Below are positions 60,558-64,000 of a stretch of 64,000 nt of DNA, one piece after another. The position numbers and the translations under genes are program-made. Every line of letters begins with the position of its first letter. Position 1 is the first letter of the stretch. The notes beneath the pieces are model-generated. The model made no database searches and was not told the origin of the DNA. It was given only the letters and a program-made list of their open reading frames with translations. Source of the stretch: Microbacteriaceae bacterium (lineage in GTDB: Bacteria > Actinomycetota > Actinomycetes > Actinomycetales > Microbacteriaceae); the NCBI GenBank assembly GCA_004297935.1, contig SCRE01000008.1, positions 186,001 to 250,000 of the forward strand, given 5' to 3'.

Positions 60558-61810
60558 GATGCCGCATTCTGGGCAGGGCCGGGGGCGGCATCCGTGACGG
60601 GCTCACCGCGGTACAGCCTCTCGAACGTCGTCAGGGTGCGCTGGATGTCATGCGCCTTGATCAGTTCCAGCGACCCGTTCTTGAGAACGTCCAATTCGGC
60701 GGGCGACGCGGTCAGCACCTGTGTCAGCCGGTCCGCCAGCTGCTGCGCATCTCCCGGCCTGAACAAATATCCGTTCACGCCGTCGTGCACGAGATGCGGC
60801 AGTGCCATCGCATCCGCCGCGATCACCGGCAGAGCGGATGCCATCGCCTCCATCGTCACGATCGACTGCAGTTCCGCGATCGACGGCATCGCAAGCACGG
60901 TCGCCCGGGTGTATGCCTGTCGGAGTTCTTCATCCGTGACGTAGCCGCTGAAGGTGACGCGGTCGCCAAGGCCCAGGGTTTCCGTCAGGTTTTCCAGATT
61001 CTTCTTCTGGTCGCCGCCGCCGACGATCTCCAGCTTCACGTCGAGCTCCGCCGGCAGCAGTGCCATCGCCTTCAACAGCACGTCGATCTGCTTCTCACCG
61101 GTCACACGGCCGACAAACAGTACACGGTTCTCGGTGCGCGGCTCGAAACTCGGCGTGTAGTTGTGGGCGTCGATCCCGCAGGAGATGGCGAGGACACCGC
61201 GCAGTCCGGTGTGCTTCTCCAGGAACTGCGCCGCCTTCTGCGTCGGGGTCGTGACCGCTTCGGCACGGCCGAATGTGCGGCGGGCCGCGCGCCAGGCAAG
61301 CCCGATCGCCCACTCCTGCATCGGTTTGGGAATCCCGGTGAACTCGAGCATGTTCTCGGGCATGAAGTGATTGGTCCCAATGATACGGATGCCGCGTTTC
61401 TCTGCTTCCTGAGACAATCCCCGGCCGACGACGATATGAGATTGGAAATGCACGACGTCCGGCTTGACCTCATCGAGGATGCGAGCGCTGTTCTGCTTGA
61501 TCCGCCAGGGAATCGCGAAGCGAAGCCAGTCGTGCGGGTACCAGCGCCAGCTGTAGAGGCGATGGGCGACCATCTTCTGCCCGGCGTGCTCCTCGACCCA
61601 CGTGCCATGCTTGCGCGATGCGGCAGGAGCGACGATGTGCACTTCGTGGCCGCGCTCGACCAGACCCGCCGCGAGCCGTTCTGCGAATCGTGCCGCGCCG
61701 TTCACGTCGGGAGGAAATGTGTCCGCGCCGATCAGAACCTTCAACGGTTTCGGTACTCCCTGACTCGGGTCAGACAGCGCATCGGAAGGCGAGTCGTGCG
61801 AATCGGACAA
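60536..61810 (-). CDS. Glycosyltransferase, GT4 family (phosphatidylinositol mannosyl-/glycolipid type)
   Basis: The 424-residue GT-B enzyme has ADTFPPDVNGAARFAERLAA (glycine loop), DVVHFQSHIVVGRGLS (~120), GTNHFMPENM, RVLFVGRVTGEKQIDVLLKA (~230) and SIAELQSIVTMEAMASALPV (E-x7-E, ~315). It resembles actinobacterial glycolipid mannosyl/glucosyltransferases more than the capsule enzymes of the main locus. TTG 61810 is the start, with AGGGAA eight nt upstream. It is convergent with the LysE gene. Confidence 0.88.
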   Translation of the reverse strand: MSDSHDSPSDALSDPSQGVPKPLKVLIGADTFPPDVNGAARFAERLAAGLVERGHEVHIVAPAASRKHGTWVEEHAGQKMVAHRLYSWRWYPHDWLRFAIPWRIKQNSARILDEVKPDVVHFQSHIVVGRGLSQEAEKRGIRIIGTNHFMPENMLEFTGIPKPMQEWAIGLAWRAARRTFGRAEAVTTPTQKAAQFLEKHTGLRGVLAISCGIDAHNYTPSFEPRTENRVLFVGRVTGEKQIDVLLKAMALLPAELDVKLEIVGGGDQKKNLENLTETLGLGDRVTFSGYVTDEELRQAYTRATVLAMPSIAELQSIVTMEAMASALPVIAADAMALPHLVHDGVNGYLFRPGDAQQLADRLTQVLTASPAELDVLKNGSLELIKAHDIQRTLTTFERLYRGEPVTDAAPGPAQNAASLTRSED

Positions 61811-62106
61811 GTGGTGGATTCCCTAACGTGTGTGGCCGGGCATCGTCATCCGGCATGCGTGCCGCTCGCACGGCTGATGCGGCGGGCTACCGTAAGCACT
61901 TTAGTCTACGCACGCCCCGAGCGAAGGGTCGCCACGAAATCCATACAGCACACCGGCACCGAACGGCTGCACGACGATCAGCACCGGCCAAGGCGAATGG
62001 GATTCCGATGGGCGGCCGTGGATCCAGCGCTCGCCTCGCAGCCAGGTCCGCCGTCACGAGGTGCAGGTGACGACCCGAGCGGCTCTCGCGCCGATATTCT
62101 GGAGCA
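61811..62106. other. 296-nt divergent gap between GT4 and peptide deformylase genes
   Basis: It must contain two promoters. No coding or structured RNA signature was found. A short AT-rich patch near 61895-61910 (AAGCACTTTAGTCTACG) could be part of a promoter. Confidence 0.3.
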
Positions 62107-62673
62107 ATGGCGCTGCTCCCGATCCGGATCACCGGAGACCCCGTTCTGCACTCCCCTGCGGCTGCTGTCACCGCCTTCGACGACGAACTGCGCACCCTCG
62201 TCAGCGACATGTTCGAAACGATGGATGCCGCCCCCGGCGTCGGTCTCGCAGCACCTCAGGTCGGCGTGGCGTCGCGCGTGTTCGTCTTCGGATGGAGCGA
62301 CGAAGACGGTGTGCTTCATCGCGGCGTCGCCGTCAACCCCGAACTGTGGCAGAGCCCGCTCACCATCGGCGAGCCCGATGACGACAACGAGTCGGAAGGT
62401 TGCCTGTCTGTTCCCGGGGAGCGATTCCCGCTGCGGCGGGCGCGGTCGGTGATCATGCGCGCCGCCGACGAACAGGGCGACTCGTTCGAGCTGCGCGCGG
62501 ACGGCTGGTTGGCGCGGATCTTCCAGCACGAATTCGACCACCTCGACGGCGTGCTGTATGTGGACCGCCTCGCGCATCCGTACGGGAAGGCTGCAACGAA
62601 GGCGATCCGCAAACACGGCTGGGGAACGCCGGGAGCCAGTTGGTTGCCCGGCGTCGACCGCCTGGAGGGTTAG
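62107..62673 (+). CDS. def: Peptide deformylase
   Basis: The 188-residue metalloenzyme has the three deformylase motifs: GVGLAAPQVG (~45), EGCLSVP (metal Cys, ~97) and QHEFDHLDG (metal His pair with Glu, ~139). It removes the formyl group from nascent proteins. The C-terminal extension HGWGTPGASWLPGVDRLEG is typical of actinobacterial forms. ATG 62107; GGAG lies close upstream. Confidence 0.95.
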   Translation: MALLPIRITGDPVLHSPAAAVTAFDDELRTLVSDMFETMDAAPGVGLAAPQVGVASRVFVFGWSDEDGVLHRGVAVNPELWQSPLTIGEPDDDNESEGCLSVPGERFPLRRARSVIMRAADEQGDSFELRADGWLARIFQHEFDHLDGVLYVDRLAHPYGKAATKAIRKHGWGTPGASWLPGVDRLEG

Positions 62674-62690
62674 CGAAGGGAGCGCCCCGA

Positions 62691-63032
62691 TCAGCCCTCG
62701 GTCTGTCGGTTGGCGCGTAGCACCTCGAGCCTGGCACGATATTCGGCCTCGTCGATGTCGCCCTGAGCGAATCGCTCGGCGAGTGTGCGCTCGGCGGGAG
62801 GTGTGGTGTTCCACGGTCCGCGGCCGTAGCCTGGGCCATAGCCTGGGCCATATCCGCCGTGCCAGCCGGCGCGCCAGCCGGCGCGCCGCCTGCCCGCGAC
62901 AAGGGCGACAATCAGGATGACGACGCCGATCCAGAACAGCGGAACGAGCAGGAAGAACCAGCCGAAGCCGACCGGCCCGGCGCCCCACCCGACCCAGTGC
63001 ATTGCGGCCGTCGTCGCGAGTGTGTCGAGCAT
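62691..63032 (-). CDS. Single-helix membrane protein with SHOCT domain
   Basis: The 113-residue protein has one transmembrane helix (FFLLVPLFWIGVVILIVALV, ~25-46), a Gly/Tyr/Pro repeat (GYGPGYGPGYGRG) and a C-terminal SHOCT motif (ERFAQGDIDEAEYRARLEVL). SHOCT domains are short oligomerisation helices attached to many membrane proteins. The gene starts upstream of the two-component genes, so it may be regulated with them. ATG 63032 is preferred to TTG 63047. Confidence 0.82.
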   Translation of the reverse strand: MLDTLATTAAMHWVGWGAGPVGFGWFFLLVPLFWIGVVILIVALVAGRRRAGWRAGWHGGYGPGYGPGYGRGPWNTTPPAERTLAERFAQGDIDEAEYRARLEVLRANRQTEG

Positions 63033-63051
63033 GATCGATGTGTCCAATCTG

Positions 63052-63100
63052 TGATGTGGATCTCCTGTGGTGTGGATCTCCTGTGGTGCGGATCTCTGAG
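63052..63100. repeat. Short 16-bp direct repeat upstream of the SHOCT gene
   Basis: GTGTGGATCTCCTGTG-type units occur about two and a half times in tandem in the gap between the SHOCT gene and the response regulator, followed by GAGGAGCGGATCCTC. Confidence 0.6.
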
Positions 63101-63241
63101 GAGCGGATCCTCAGCGGATCGTCAGGCCGCCCTCTGCGACCTCACCCACCCAGCTTCGCGTTTCGGCCGGGTACCGGAATCCGCCCCGAGAAGTGATCTG
63201 AAGTACTCCCTGCGGAGCAGCGGTAGCGCGAACGGCGCGTG

Positions 63242-63904
63242 CTACTGCCAACCGGGTTGGACAAGTCCGGTCTCGTATGCCATCACCACGAGGTGTACCC
63301 GGTCTCTGGCGCCGAGCTTGCTCAGGATTCGGGACACGTGGGTCTTCGCGGTCAATGGACTCAGATAGAGCCGTCCCGCGATCTCGGTGTTGGTCAGCCC
63401 GAGCCCCACCAAAGCGAGCACCTCACGCTCCCGATCGGTCAGCACCGCGAGTGACTCGATGTGCTGTTGCGGTTTGATCCGACCCGCCATCCGTTCCAGC
63501 AGCCGCTTGGTCACACCGGGCGACAGCAGCGCGTCTCCTGCCGCGGCGACCCGCACGGATCTGATCAACTCGACCGGCTCGGTGTCTTTGACCAGAAATC
63601 CGCTGGCACCGGCTTGTATCGCTGTTGCGACGTAATCGTCGAGTTCGAACGTGGTGACGATCACGACGTGCACGCCGCGAAGTCGCGGGTCCGCCACGAT
63701 CTGCTGGGTCGCCCACAGGCCGTCGCCGTCCGGCATCCGGATGTCCATGAGTACGACATCCGGATGCGTCGCGATCGCGCGTTCGACCGCCTCGCGACCG
63801 GTCGCCGCCTCACCGACGACCTCGATGTCCGGCTCCGCGGTCAACAACGCACGGAAACCGGCTCGCACCAGCTGCTGATCGTCGGCCAGCACGACGGTGA
63901 TCAC
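63242..63904 (-). CDS. NarL/FixJ-type response regulator
   Basis: The 220-residue protein has a receiver domain (LADDQQLVRAGFRALL, phospho-Asp in DVVLMDIRMPDGDG ~54, Lys in GFLVKDTEPVE ~105) and a C-terminal LuxR helix-turn-helix (LTDREREVLALVGLGLTNTE, IAGRLYLSPLTAKTHVSRIL). GTG 63904 overlaps the TGA of the kinase gene (GTGA), so the two form a two-component operon. Confidence 0.95.
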   Translation of the reverse strand: MITVVLADDQQLVRAGFRALLTAEPDIEVVGEAATGREAVERAIATHPDVVLMDIRMPDGDGLWATQQIVADPRLRGVHVVIVTTFELDDYVATAIQAGASGFLVKDTEPVELIRSVRVAAAGDALLSPGVTKRLLERMAGRIKPQQHIESLAVLTDREREVLALVGLGLTNTEIAGRLYLSPLTAKTHVSRILSKLGARDRVHLVVMAYETGLVQPGWQ

Positions 63905-64000
63905 GACGCATCCCCAGCGCCAGCGCGGATGGGCAGTTCGGCGACCACGCGGAAGCCCCCCTGGGGGGTTGAACCCGCGATCAGGGATCCACCGAGCAGC
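63901..64000 (-). CDS. Sensor histidine kinase, C-terminal end (gene cut by window)
   Basis: The last 33 codons, LLGGSLIAGSTPQGGFRVVA then ELPIRAGAGDAS, match the end of a HATPase_c domain (GG..GG-FRVVAELP). It overlaps the response regulator start by 4 nt, as in NarL-type two-component operons; the rest of the gene lies beyond the window. Confidence 0.75.
   Translation of the reverse strand, partial: LLGGSLIAGSTPQGGFRVVAELPIRAGAGDAS

Overview
The window looks like a chromosomal segment from a high-GC actinobacterium, most probably of the family Microbacteriaceae. The evidence is the GC-rich codon use, many GTG/TTG starts, a class A RNase P RNA, a PucR-type regulator heading a fabD-fabH-acpP-fabF operon, an actinobacterial aceE, a DUF3145 gene, a polyphosphate-glucokinase fragment and a LAxTG-type sorting signal. 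The family is an inference from gene content; no rRNA is present to confirm it.

Layout. 0-8.4 kb: end of a polyphosphate glucokinase, then a complete kdp potassium-pump operon (a small leader ORF, kdpF, A, B, C, and the kdpDE two-component system), followed by convergent rnpB. 8.8-13.2 kb: housekeeping genes (coiled-coil CT398-like protein, NIF3-like protein, thyA, folA, a SURF1-like protein, a 35-residue membrane protein). 13.2-31.7 kb: an exopolysaccharide/capsule locus with a bacterial tyrosine kinase (BY-kinase), its low-molecular-weight phosphatase, an Asp-box secreted protein, a CPBP protease, a LAxTG surface protein, DUF4012 and VanZ proteins, three glycosyltransferases, a Wzy-like polymerase, two hexapeptide acyltransferases, an epimerase, a Wzx-like flippase and the priming sugar transferase. 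The two arms of its core converge at about 25.2 kb. 31.8-34.8 kb: a frameshifted epimerase, a phosphoesterase, tRNA-Val and a peroxiredoxin. 34.9-42.6 kb: aceE, the FasR-like regulator and the type II fatty-acid synthase genes, which together lead from pyruvate to acetyl-CoA to acyl chains. 42.7-47.6 kb: assorted conserved genes, including a PolA-like polymerase without a 5' nuclease domain.

47.8-58.3 kb holds the most interesting region: a divergent gene set with a nucleoside phosphorylase on one side. On the other are an ABC importer (ATPase, two permeases, NMT1/THI5-type binding lipoprotein), a class 1 dihydroorotate dehydrogenase, an IclR-family regulator, two small degenerate orotate-phosphoribosyltransferase-like proteins, an M20 carbamoylase-type hydrolase, a PyrK-like iron-sulfur flavoprotein and a class I dihydroorotase. 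The enzymes line up as orotate to dihydroorotate to N-carbamoylaspartate to aspartate, so I read this as an orotate (or dihydroorotate) uptake and catabolic operon rather than de novo pyrimidine synthesis. Inverted repeats TTCCG-N5-CGGAA in the divergent promoter are plausible IclR operators.

58.4-64 kb: a HepT-like toxin gene beside a truncated nucleotidyltransferase antitoxin, a CAU tRNA, an Lrp regulator divergent from a LysE exporter, a GT4 glycosyltransferase, peptide deformylase, a SHOCT protein and the start of a NarL-type two-component system cut by the window edge.
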